Below, piece by piece: positions 27,167 through 35,783 of a stretch of 64,000 bases of DNA. Source of the stretch: BOG-994 sp049514215 (GTDB lineage: Bacteria; Pseudomonadota; Gammaproteobacteria; Burkholderiales; Burkholderiaceae_D); NCBI GenBank assembly GCA_049514215.1, contig JBEKVI010000010.1, positions 29,959 to 93,958 of the forward strand, written 5' to 3'. The position numbers and the translations under genes are program-made. The stretch's first letter is position 1; each line of letters opens with the position of its first letter. The notes beneath the pieces were generated by a model, which was not told the origin of the DNA, made no database searches, and saw nothing but the letters and a program-made list of their open reading frames with translations.

Positions 27167-28549
27167 TCAGGTGAGGATTCGCTCGAATGCGGCCAAGGTC
27201 CGAGAAACGTCGCCAGCGGTCGTTTTCCAGTTGCAAACCGAGATCCGCATGGCTCGCCGGCCTCGCCATGTCACGCCGCCAAACCATGCCTCGCCCGAAG
27301 CTTGAATGGCCGAGATGACGGCATCGGTGCGATCGTCGTGCTTGCCGTCGTCCCCTAGGAAACGCACCAAACCTTGGTTGATTCTGGGCGGGGCCAGAAC
27401 CTCAACGCCCGGCAAGCGGGCCAGGCCCTCGACGATTTGAGTTGCGAACTCGCAGCAGCGCCCGACCAATTCTCCGATACCGGAGCGACCCAGTTCGCAA
27501 ATCGCGGCATAGACGACGAACCCGCGTGCGCGCCGCGACCATTCGGGATTCCAGTCCTTTGGCTCGCGAACCCCGGCCAGCGGCATGGCATAGCTCGTGG
27601 CTTGCGCGAAGACCGCTTGGTGCGATGGCGGATCCGCGACGAAGACAAAACCGTTGTCAAACGGCAGGTTCAACCACTTGTGACCGTCCGTCGCCCATGA
27701 ATCGGCCAAATCGACGCCGAAAAGATAGTGACGGTGCCGTTCGCTCGTTGCCGCCCAAAGTCCGAAAGCGCCATCCACATGCACCCATGCCCCAGCTGCG
27801 TGAGCCACTTCGCAAGCGGGCGTGAATGCATCGAAGGCACCGGTATTGAGGTCTCCCGCCTGCAGACAAACCACCGTGGGACGATTTTCCGGATCGGCGA
27901 GGGCAGCAGATAGGGCATCCATTCTTATCGCTCCGTCGTCATTGCAAGGAAGCGCTTTCACCGCATTGCTCCCGATGCCAACAAGCCGGCTAGCGCGGAG
28001 TATCGATTCATGACCGTGTTCGCTCGTAAGCACTCGTAGGCCTGGTGAACCGGCCATACCGTCCCGTTCCACATCGAAACCGCGCAGCGCAAGCAATTTG
28101 TGGCGCGCAGCCGCAAGGGCAGTGGTATGGGCCATCTGACAACCCGTAACGAAGGCAAAGGAGGCGGCCTGCGGCAGTCCGAGCAGTTCCTTAAGCCATG
28201 AACCGCAGAGCTCTTCCACAACAGCCTCCGCCGGAGCGGAGGCTGCCGAGGCGGCGTTCTGGTCCCAGGCCGAGGTCAGCCAATCTGCAGCCAGCGCAGA
28301 CGGCAAGACGCCGCCGATCACCCAACCGAAGAATCGTCCGCCGGTACACGCGTGCAGCCCGCCCTCGACGTCCTGCACGAGCTGATCGATGACGGCTGCG
28401 GCACTCAATCCGGTCTCGGGAAGGGGCCTTGAGAATCGATCACGGAGTTGGCCGGCGGTGAGCGTCGCGCCGACCGGAGTGTCCGACAAGCTGTCAAGAT
28501 AGTGAAGCGCATGCACCCGAGCGCGCTCAAGAACTTCATTCTGGGACAT
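27167..28549 (-). CDS. PLP-dependent decarboxylase, group II (aromatic/aspartate type)
   Basis: 460 residues, fold-type I. The Schiff-base lysine is K291 in TDGHKWLNLPFD; HVDGAFGLW about 25 residues upstream holds the Asp that pairs with the pyridine nitrogen, and ALAAARHKLL, SEHGHESI and QAGDLNTGAFD match the tyrosine/aspartate decarboxylase family. It decarboxylates an amino acid, or acts on a related bond, in the cytoplasm. The substrate is not predictable here. A clear ribosome site (AAAGGA) precedes the start. Confidence 0.9.
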   Translation of the reverse strand: MSQNEVLERARVHALHYLDSLSDTPVGATLTAGQLRDRFSRPLPETGLSAAAVIDQLVQDVEGGLHACTGGRFFGWVIGGVLPSALAADWLTSAWDQNAASAASAPAEAVVEELCGSWLKELLGLPQAASFAFVTGCQMAHTTALAAARHKLLALRGFDVERDGMAGSPGLRVLTSEHGHESILRASRLVGIGSNAVKALPCNDDGAIRMDALSAALADPENRPTVVCLQAGDLNTGAFDAFTPACEVAHAAGAWVHVDGAFGLWAATSERHRHYLFGVDLADSWATDGHKWLNLPFDNGFVFVADPPSHQAVFAQATSYAMPLAGVREPKDWNPEWSRRARGFVVYAAICELGRSGIGELVGRCCEFATQIVEGLARLPGVEVLAPPRINQGLVRFLGDDGKHDDRTDAVISAIQASGEAWFGGVTWRGRRAMRISVCNWKTTAGDVSRTLAAFERILT

Positions 28550-28885
28550 CGATTATCCTTTTGCGTGGGTCTATCCGACGCGATTCCCGCCTAGCATAGG
28601 CCGTGTACGGATCGGACGGTTCGGTCTTGATCGAAGGATGGACGAGGCTGATCTCATCCGTTCGACCTTCGTGCAAAGTGAGGACGCCTTCGATGGTCAT
28701 CGATTGCGGTCTTAGCAAGTGCGTGAGAACAAGTTCACCTTCTTTGCCGCCGCCTGGATCGTGCTCCGATTTTCATGAAAGAATGATTCGTTCCCCTTAA
28801 TCCGCGAACCCTGCCGTTGGCGCCTCAGATCCAGAACATGCCAGAGTAGGCAGCGCGATCCATCAGGGGCTTTTAGGATGAAGAC
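28550..28885. other. Divergent intergenic region, 336 bp
   Basis: Promoter region for the leftward decarboxylase and rightward DUF1801 gene. A 60-codon minus-strand frame ending at 28536 overlaps the decarboxylase start, but it has no supporting motif or ribosome site and is not called. No repeats stood out. Confidence 0.4.
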
Positions 28886-29299
28886 ATGAAGACGTCAGAT
28901 GCGAGCCAAAGCGAGTCGGCATCCGAGCTCATATCAAAAAAGGTCGCCGAACTTGGAGACTGGAGGGGGGACACCCTCAAGAGAATGCGCAAACTCATCC
29001 AGCAGGCCGATCCTGACGTCGTCGAGGAATGGAAGTGGAGAGGGACCCCGGTCTGGTCGCACGACGGCATCATCTGTACCGGGGAATCCTACAAGAGCGT
29101 CGTCAAGCTGACCTTCGCCAAGGGAGCGTCACTGAAGGATCCGGCGCACCTGTTCAACTCCAGTCTCGAGGGAAACGTGCGCCGCGCGATCGACATTCAC
29201 GAAGGAGAAGAAGTTGACGAGTCCGCCTTCAAGGCCCTCATAGGGGAAGCGGTTGCCCTAAACCGCGCCGGCAAGTCGAAATCGGCAAAGAAGGGATAA
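28886..29299 (+). CDS. DUF1801 family protein
   Basis: 137 residues, small and cytoplasmic, with the family pattern PDVVEEWKWRGTPVWSHDGIIC and K-L-T-F-x-x-G in the middle and a Lys-rich tail (SKSAKKG). DUF1801 has a TBP-like helix-grip fold and unknown function. AGGA precedes the start; another ATG overlaps 9 bp upstream out of frame. Confidence 0.92.
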   Translation: MKTSDASQSESASELISKKVAELGDWRGDTLKRMRKLIQQADPDVVEEWKWRGTPVWSHDGIICTGESYKSVVKLTFAKGASLKDPAHLFNSSLEGNVRRAIDIHEGEEVDESAFKALIGEAVALNRAGKSKSAKKG

Positions 29300-29343
29300 G
29301 CCCAAGGAGCCGTTCCCGCTCCCGGCTCGAGCCGCTTTGGACC

Positions 29344-29369
29344 CTCCAGCGTCCGGCTGGACGCTGGAG
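29344..29369. terminator. Strong bidirectional hairpin between convergent genes
   Basis: Perfect 11-bp arms (CTCCAGCGTCC and GGACGCTGGAG) around a 4-nt GGCT loop, centred between the DUF1801 stop at 29299 and the esterase stop at 29378. There is no flanking U-run on either strand. Most likely a shared terminator or mRNA 3'-end stabiliser. Confidence 0.6.
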
Positions 29370-29377
29370 CCACTCGG

Positions 29378-30988
29378 TCAGCCTCCCGCCGCAGTCAGGA
29401 TCGGCGTCCAGAAGTCGCACTTGTGAAAAGCCGAGAACAGATAGTCGGTCGTCACCGCGTTAGGAACGAAACTCTGGAATTCGTCGGCCTGCGCCGTGTA
29501 GCGTGGCCAGTACGGTGTCCCAGATTGGTTCGGATCCGAGTCCTTAGCGAAATGGGCCCAATAGTCCACCATGGTGCCGGAGAGCGTCTGCTGCGCCGCA
29601 GACAATGGCGTACCAAACGGTGAGCGCAGATTAAAAAGATACTGAAGCTCGGAGGCGTGAGCCGCACCGTAGGGGAAGCTCACCGGGGGTAGGAAATCCT
29701 GCGGAGCATTTTCGTCGGCGAACTGGTAGGCGAAAACCGAAACGTACTGCGCGAGGCTTTGGATCGCGAGCCGGCTGCTGCAGGCGAAGACGTAGTCCGT
29801 TCCCAAGGCCCCCCAGGCGAGATCTGGACTCGCATAATTGCTCACCGGATACTGGGCCAGTAGCACAGGGCCCAGCGCGGCACCGAAAGTCGCATCGGTG
29901 ACGGCGGCATAGGTTGCATCGGTAAGGGGGGAGCCGACGAGATCAAAGTCAAGAGCGACGAACAGGCGCCATTCGTCGTGGTTGGATCCCATCAGGACCG
30001 GGACGCGGTTGAATCGTCCACTGGAGAATGCCGTGCCCAGGGACAAAGGCAGGACGATGCCATCGACCGTGGGAACATAGCCCGCTGCGGTCTCATTTGC
30101 CAGGATGGTCGCCACGGGCACGGCCCGAAGGCAGGAAGCGCTCTGGTCAGCGCAGCCGACCGCGGTTGCAAAACTCGCGCCCGCCGCCTCCGAGGCCGCT
30201 AGAGCAGGCAGCGCAAGCGCATACGCACCGCTCTCGACAATCGCCTTGGAGATGAGTCCAGCGGCACCTGGCGAGGCGATTTGAGAAAGCGTGCTCAGTC
30301 CACCGGCCGACTCACCGAACACCGTGACGTTGCGCGGGTCACCACCAAAGGCATGAATGTTGTGCTCTACCCAGCGCAGCGCCGCCTGCTGGTCGCGAAG
30401 GCCATAGTTGATGACGGCGGCACCTTGATCCTCGGGGTCGGCGGCAAGTGCGGACTGGACCAGAAAGCCGAGCGCACCCAGCCGGTAATTGATCGTGACG
30501 ACAATGACGCCGCGCGACACCAGCGCCGTGGGATCATAATCATCGCTCTCCCCGGTCACGAGCGCGCCGCCGTGAATCCACACCATCACGGGCAGGCCCG
30601 CGCGGATGTCGCGCTCGATTCCAGCCCGACCCGAGGGTGTAAACACGTTAAGGTAGAGACAGTCCTCGCTTTGGCTTGCGATACCGAAAGGCGAGGCATT
30701 TTGAGCACAGTGCGGCGCATATGCGACCGCAGGCCGTACCCCATGCCAAGGATGCGCAGGGCGCGGGGAACGCCAGCGCAGCTCACCCACCGGAGGGGCG
30801 GCGTAGGGGATACCCAGAAATTGTTCAATCGACCCGACTTTCGCGCCCGCGACAGCACCGTCGCTCGTGGGGACGACGCGACCGGCCGCAAAGGCCAACG
30901 CCGGGAAGGCGCAAATCGCCAGAACAAGGGTAACTAAGCGTGCCAAAGACTTTGCAACCGCTCGCGGACTCGTGCGCGAAGCTTCCAT
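29378..30988 (-). CDS. Secreted type-B carboxylesterase
   Basis: 536 residues, alpha/beta-hydrolase of the cholinesterase family. Signal peptide (LVTLVLAICAFPALAFA), oxyanion-hole HGG in MVWIHGGALVTGE, nucleophile S227 in FGESAGG, and a catalytic His candidate H444 in AHASELQYLF. Hydrolyses esters in the periplasm or outside; substrate unknown. ATG 30988 has AGGAGA upstream and starts the signal peptide, so the in-frame 31084 start is rejected. Confidence 0.94.
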   Translation of the reverse strand: MEASRTSPRAVAKSLARLVTLVLAICAFPALAFAAGRVVPTSDGAVAGAKVGSIEQFLGIPYAAPPVGELRWRSPRPAHPWHGVRPAVAYAPHCAQNASPFGIASQSEDCLYLNVFTPSGRAGIERDIRAGLPVMVWIHGGALVTGESDDYDPTALVSRGVIVVTINYRLGALGFLVQSALAADPEDQGAAVINYGLRDQQAALRWVEHNIHAFGGDPRNVTVFGESAGGLSTLSQIASPGAAGLISKAIVESGAYALALPALAASEAAGASFATAVGCADQSASCLRAVPVATILANETAAGYVPTVDGIVLPLSLGTAFSSGRFNRVPVLMGSNHDEWRLFVALDFDLVGSPLTDATYAAVTDATFGAALGPVLLAQYPVSNYASPDLAWGALGTDYVFACSSRLAIQSLAQYVSVFAYQFADENAPQDFLPPVSFPYGAAHASELQYLFNLRSPFGTPLSAAQQTLSGTMVDYWAHFAKDSDPNQSGTPYWPRYTAQADEFQSFVPNAVTTDYLFSAFHKCDFWTPILTAAGG

Positions 30989-31267
30989 GTCAGTCTCCTC
31001 TTGGTATTTTGGTATGGCCAATCTAGAGCAATGCGCTGGACAACGGCCCCGGCCATCCGAAATGACGGGGACGTCGCCGCACATCGTTTTGCCGCCGAAC
31101 TCGCGTGCGCTGGCAAGTCAAACGGACACCTTCCACCGATACTGATCCCAGCAAAACCGGCGTTCGATGCTTTGACTCAGGTCTTCCCTCCTCCTGCCGG
31201 TGTCGCTTCGAGCTCGCTACCCCTTCTTGAGGAGGGGAGTCTGGCTCTTCAACGTGCGGGGTTCCGG

Positions 31268-32029
31268 CTAGCCCCAAACGCTTTTTGCGGTGATCTCGAT
31301 ACGTTCCTGAACGCGCTTACGATAGCCTCGGCTTAGGCGCAACCGCCGCTTTGACTTCAGCACAACATCGTACTCCCCGTCATCGCGCAACTCCAAGCCG
31401 CTTATCCGTTCGAGCCTGACGATAATCGAACGATGGATCCGAATGAATGTCTCACTGCCCAGGTCCCGTTCGAGTTCGGCTAGCGTTCTGCGCAGCAGAT
31501 AGCTTTCTTCGCCCGCGTGCAAGCAGGCGTAGTAGTCTGCCGCCTCGACCCAATCGATGCTGGCCACATCGACGAACACGACTTTGCCCCGGCTCTTGAT
31601 GACCAGCCGCTCAAGCGAGCGCGACGCCGGTCTTGCGTAATGTGCCAGCTTGTCCTTGGCGCGAGTTAAAGCACGCTCGAAGCGGCCGTCATCGAAAGGC
31701 TTTAGCAGGTAGTCCAAAGCGCCCGCCTCGAATGCGCGCAATGCGTAGTCATCGTGCGCGGTCACGAAGATGATCGTCGAGGGTGCCTCGCTACCCAGGA
31801 TCTCGAGTACGTCAAACCCGTCGCATTCGGGCATCTGGATATCCAGAAAGAGCAGATCCGGCCGCAAGCGGCGAATGCATTCGATGGCAGCACGTCCCGA
31901 TTCGCATTCGTCGACCCGGGCGATCTCGGGGTCGCGCTCAAGAAGCAGCGTAAGGTTGCGCCGCGCCAGAGTCTCATCATCCACCACGAGAACGGTGATC
32001 GACCCATTGAGTGTGGCTTTGGCGACCAT
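31268..32029 (-). CDS. LytTR-family response regulator
   Basis: 253 residues: receiver domain (acidic pocket VVDDE, phospho-acceptor D63 in LLFLDIQMP, Lys in YLLKPF) followed by a LytTR DNA-binding domain from about residue 145 (RLVIKSRGKVVFVDVASIDWVEA, then IRIHRSIIV). It immediately follows its sensor: the kinase stop TGA abuts this ATG with no gap, so translation is coupled. Targets are unknown; the divergent TonB-dependent receptor across the kinase is a candidate. Confidence 0.95.
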   Translation of the reverse strand: MVAKATLNGSITVLVVDDETLARRNLTLLLERDPEIARVDECESGRAAIECIRRLRPDLLFLDIQMPECDGFDVLEILGSEAPSTIIFVTAHDDYALRAFEAGALDYLLKPFDDGRFERALTRAKDKLAHYARPASRSLERLVIKSRGKVVFVDVASIDWVEAADYYACLHAGEESYLLRRTLAELERDLGSETFIRIHRSIIVRLERISGLELRDDGEYDVVLKSKRRLRLSRGYRKRVQERIEITAKSVWG

Positions 32030-33127
32030 TCACGCCTCCTTGAAGGGGAAGACCACGGTGACTTCGACTCCTTCAGGCATTGCATTTCGCAACTGCAGAT
32101 CAGACTTGCTCCCATGCAGGATCTGCAAGCGGGTGCGTAGGTTGCCGATCCCGATGCCGACCCGCGCCGACTGGCCATCGGCAGGCAGCTGCGGGCCGTC
32201 GTTCCGGACGCCAATATGCAGGTTGCGCTCGCGGCGCTCGCCACTGACCTGAATGCTTCCGCCGGCAACACGCTTGGCGACGCCATGCTTGATCGCGTTC
32301 TCCACGAGGGGCTGCAAAAGAAGATAGGGTACCTCGGCCTGGAGCAACTCGGCGGGGATATCTACCGTGACTTTCAGACGATCTCCAAATCGGACTTTCT
32401 GGATATCAAGATATCGCTGCAGGTACTCGACCTCCTCTGCAAGAGTGACCTGAGACCGGTGAGAGTCTTCAGAGGCGCGTCGCAGGAACTCGCTGAACCC
32501 CACAATCATGCCTACTGCGGCATCGTTGCGATGATCTCGAACCAGGCCGGCAATCGAGTTTAAGGCATTGAACATGAAGTGCGGCTCGATCTGCCTGCGC
32601 AGGGCCGCCAGCTCCGCTCGGACCAGTTGATCGCTGAGCCTGACCGCCTCGATCTGTTGGCGCACGATGTTTTCGCGCGATTCGATCGCGTAGCTGACAG
32701 TCAAAATCAGCGCGTAGACGACGGCGAAGGTCGGCGAGAGATCGAGGAAGGACTGGAGCCAAAGCCTTGTAAAGGATCCGGAGGGCTGATCCATTCCCCA
32801 CGGATTCAGGGCCAGGTTGATTGCAGTGTGGCTGGCCGCCGCCACAAGGCTGACTGCAACGAAGGCCATGAGATGGACCGCGACCGCGCGCAGCGTCATG
32901 TCACGCGCCATGGGAAAACGCCGGGCGAGGCGGCTTAGAATTCCCGTGGCGAACGCCCACGGCAGCCATGAACCCACTTCCAACACACAAATCGGTAACC
33001 ACGACAGCTGCTTGCCGGCCAGGCGCGCCCAAAGGATGCCCTGGCTGATATCAAACAGTCCGGCCGCGACCCAGACCGCGGCGATGCGGAGTCGGAGAGA
33101 TTTGGGGGCGTCGGCACGCTTTTTCAT
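32030..33127 (-). CDS. LytS/AlgZ-type sensor histidine kinase
   Basis: 365 residues: four membrane segments in the first ~140 residues, then a His_kinase domain with phospho-accepting His in RRQIEPHFMFNALNS and a HATPase domain with LLQPLVENAIKHG and a G-I-G-I-G-N-L-R-T-R-L box. ATG 33127 (MKKRADAP) is chosen because the 60 upstream residues of open frame look non-coding. It forms an operon with the LytTR regulator. The signal it senses is unknown. Confidence 0.94.
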   Translation of the reverse strand: MKKRADAPKSLRLRIAAVWVAAGLFDISQGILWARLAGKQLSWLPICVLEVGSWLPWAFATGILSRLARRFPMARDMTLRAVAVHLMAFVAVSLVAAASHTAINLALNPWGMDQPSGSFTRLWLQSFLDLSPTFAVVYALILTVSYAIESRENIVRQQIEAVRLSDQLVRAELAALRRQIEPHFMFNALNSIAGLVRDHRNDAAVGMIVGFSEFLRRASEDSHRSQVTLAEEVEYLQRYLDIQKVRFGDRLKVTVDIPAELLQAEVPYLLLQPLVENAIKHGVAKRVAGGSIQVSGERRERNLHIGVRNDGPQLPADGQSARVGIGIGNLRTRLQILHGSKSDLQLRNAMPEGVEVTVVFPFKEA

Positions 33128-33394
33128 AGCCGCTACATTACCGCGCGATTGCGTGACTGGCACGATGCTGCAGCAAATTGCTGGCGCCGTGCAGCCAGTG
33201 GTCCTGTTCGCCGGCCCTCCAATTAAGTCAAACGCATCCCGCATCGTCCATTCCGGTGTTGCAGCAGACTGTCGGATTCCTGCAGCCGGTGATCTGTCGC
33301 ATGTCATTTCGGGACGCTAGACTGATCTCCCAATTTGGATCGGCTCTTGGTCAACGCTCGAATGAACGGTGCGAGTTCTACAAGGATGTGCGAG

Positions 33395-35428
33395 ATGAAT
33401 CCAGCAAGAGGTCCTGCGACTCATGGGCCGGAATCAGCTGGACACACCTCCTTCATTGGGACGATGTGCGGATTCGCGCGGCTTATGCTGAGATGGTTTC
33501 CTCTAGCCTTCCTCTTACTGATGCTCGTTCCGAGCGGGGCGGTCCAGGCGCAGCACGCTTCCGATGATCCCGTGGCGGCCGCCGATGATGCATTCGGGCT
33601 TACGCTCGGGCTCGAGAGCATCGGTATCTACAGTCCAGGCAGCGTGCGCGGATTCAATCCCCAAACGGCGGGCAACGTGCGCATCGACGGGCTTTATTTT
33701 GATCAGGAAGGCCCTCTGTCGAACCGGGTGGTCGAGGGATCGACGATCCGTGTCGGCGTCAGCGAGGTGGGCTATGCCTTCCCCGCTCCGACTGGAATCG
33801 TCGACTACGATCTGCGGCACGTAGGAGACGGATCGCCCAGCGCGAGCGCCGTCGCAAGCCTTGGTCCTTTCGAGGGGCGAGGCCTCAGCGTAGACGGCGT
33901 CGTCCCGGTCATATCGAGTGAGCTGCAATTGCCTATCGGCGTGAGTGACCAGATTTCGACGCAAACGCAGCCACTCGGATCCACCAATCCGGGATACACC
34001 TCCCACGTGAGGAATCTGGGAGCTACGCCTTTATGGAAGCCCAACGATCGGATTACCATCCGAGCCATCGTCGACTGGACGCAAACCAGCCAGGCGAGGA
34101 CGCTGCCTCTCATCTACACGGCGGGGGATTTTCTGCCTCCACCGATTCCCCGCGGCTACTATGGCCAGGACTGGGCCCAGGGGCGGTCGTTGTCCGAGAA
34201 TTTAGGCGCGATCATCGATGCGAAGCTCAGCGCGAACTGGTCACTGGCTGCGGGAGGATTTCGGTCAGTCTACGATGTGCCCGTTAGCTACGCTGACCTC
34301 TATCTGAACACACAGCATAATGGTAGAGCCCAGCAGGCCTTCGTCGCCAATCCGGACCAGAACACATCCTCGAACTCGGGTGAGGCCCGCCTTACGGGCC
34401 ACTTTGAGAACGGTGCCTGGCACCAGGATGTGGTTGCGCTGGCGCGAGGGAGAGACACACTGGCGATGTATGGCGGCTCCGACGTCGTGGACGCCGGTGT
34501 GGCGCAGCTCGGCGAGATCATCCAGCTGCCCGAGCCCCATTTCCAATTCTCTGAGCGCACGCGGGATCGGACCCAGCTTTGGAGCACCGGGGTGGGTTAT
34601 CGCGCACAGTGGCAAGGTCACGCCGATCTTGCCATCGGAATACAGCATGAGAGCTACGAGAAGATTGTCGACGCTCCAGGTCTGCCACAAAGCCAGCTGC
34701 GCGATGCCCCCCTGCGGGCCTACACCAGGGCGGCCTTGACGCTCACTGATCGGCTCACGGCCTATGCGGGCTACACGCAGGGGCTGGAGGACTCCGGTAC
34801 GGCACCCAGCGGTGCCGAGAATCGGGGCGCCATTCTTCCCGATGCCCGAACCTGGCAGGAGGATGCCGGACTGCGAATTGCCCTAGCGCCGAAGCTCAAG
34901 CTCATCGTCGGGGCCTTCGAAATCGAAAAGCCCTATTTCAACTTCGATACCAGCAACGTCGATCGAATGCTGGGGATGCAGCGGGCCAAGGGTCTCGAAA
35001 CGTCGATCTCCGGGGAACTCTTGCAAAATCTCAATGTGACCGCAGGTGGCTTGTTCGGTCAGGTTCAAATCGTCGGGCCCGATTTGAAGGCCGAAGGTGT
35101 CGGTCCGATCGCCTTCGGCCAGCCTCGGGCGCAAGGTACGGTCAACCTCGACTATAAGTTTACGCGCTGGCCCGGATTTTCCACTGACCTCACGCTCGTC
35201 TATTTCGGAAGGTCTCCTGCAAGCGTCGACAATGTCACGCAAAATCCGTCGCAGACCCTCCTTTTCATGGGGACCCGTTACCGCTTCGCCCTGTTCGGCA
35301 AGCCGGCCACGCTGCGTGTGCAGATCCAAAACGCGACGAATTTCTATTTTTGGAATATGGGCTACAGCCCGGGCTTCTCCCAATTCCCGCAGCGCAGCCT
35401 CTTTAGCTATTTGACCGTCGATCTTTGA
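33395..35428 (+). CDS. TonB-dependent receptor with abbreviated plug
   Basis: About 677 residues. The start at 33395 has AAGGA upstream; starts at 33464 and 33485 are alternatives and all lead to a signal peptide (FPLAFLLLMLVPSGAVQAQ). The plug region is short: from the mature start it goes almost directly to AFGLTLGLESIGIYSPGSVRG and NVRIDGLYFDQEG, skipping the usual longer N-terminal plug and a clear TonB box. The 22-strand barrel follows and ends SYLTVDL. Probably imports an iron chelate or another large ligand. It is divergent from the LytS/LytTR pair. Confidence 0.88.
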   Translation: MNPARGPATHGPESAGHTSFIGTMCGFARLMLRWFPLAFLLLMLVPSGAVQAQHASDDPVAAADDAFGLTLGLESIGIYSPGSVRGFNPQTAGNVRIDGLYFDQEGPLSNRVVEGSTIRVGVSEVGYAFPAPTGIVDYDLRHVGDGSPSASAVASLGPFEGRGLSVDGVVPVISSELQLPIGVSDQISTQTQPLGSTNPGYTSHVRNLGATPLWKPNDRITIRAIVDWTQTSQARTLPLIYTAGDFLPPPIPRGYYGQDWAQGRSLSENLGAIIDAKLSANWSLAAGGFRSVYDVPVSYADLYLNTQHNGRAQQAFVANPDQNTSSNSGEARLTGHFENGAWHQDVVALARGRDTLAMYGGSDVVDAGVAQLGEIIQLPEPHFQFSERTRDRTQLWSTGVGYRAQWQGHADLAIGIQHESYEKIVDAPGLPQSQLRDAPLRAYTRAALTLTDRLTAYAGYTQGLEDSGTAPSGAENRGAILPDARTWQEDAGLRIALAPKLKLIVGAFEIEKPYFNFDTSNVDRMLGMQRAKGLETSISGELLQNLNVTAGGLFGQVQIVGPDLKAEGVGPIAFGQPRAQGTVNLDYKFTRWPGFSTDLTLVYFGRSPASVDNVTQNPSQTLLFMGTRYRFALFGKPATLRVQIQNATNFYFWNMGYSPGFSQFPQRSLFSYLTVDL

Positions 35429-35783
35429 GCGCGCATGGCATATCCGCCCTGCTTCTAGCAGTACAGTCTCACTTTTGCTCAGGGAAGTGCTAGAACCTCG
35501 CCCTCGCCTAAGAGACAGGATCTCCTTCGGCTACTTATTCACACCAGCTAGGACTTCAGAATCGTCAGTGGTGGGACCCAGAAGGACTAAACGCGCCGGT
35601 GCGCCCGCGTGACTCTGCTAAGTTGCGACCCCAGTCAGGAAGAAGTACCTACTCCGGACTTTCATTAAGTGCCGGATCCTGCCGAATACGTTGGGATGGT
35701 CTCGACGAGGGAACTTCGTCGATTTCCAGTTGAAGTGCTCGCTGAGCGAACCCTTCGACCTCCCCACCCACAGAAACTGGATC
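35429..35783 (+). other. Intergenic region, 355 bp
   Basis: Between the TonB-dependent receptor and the autotransporter on the same strand. No terminator with a U-run, no RNA gene and no convincing short gene seen. The autotransporter frame is open from 35691. Confidence 0.35.

Noticed and set aside
28536..28718. 60-codon minus-strand frame overlapping the decarboxylase start
   Set aside because: Its last codons are the decarboxylase ribosome site and start; no motif or ribosome site of its own.
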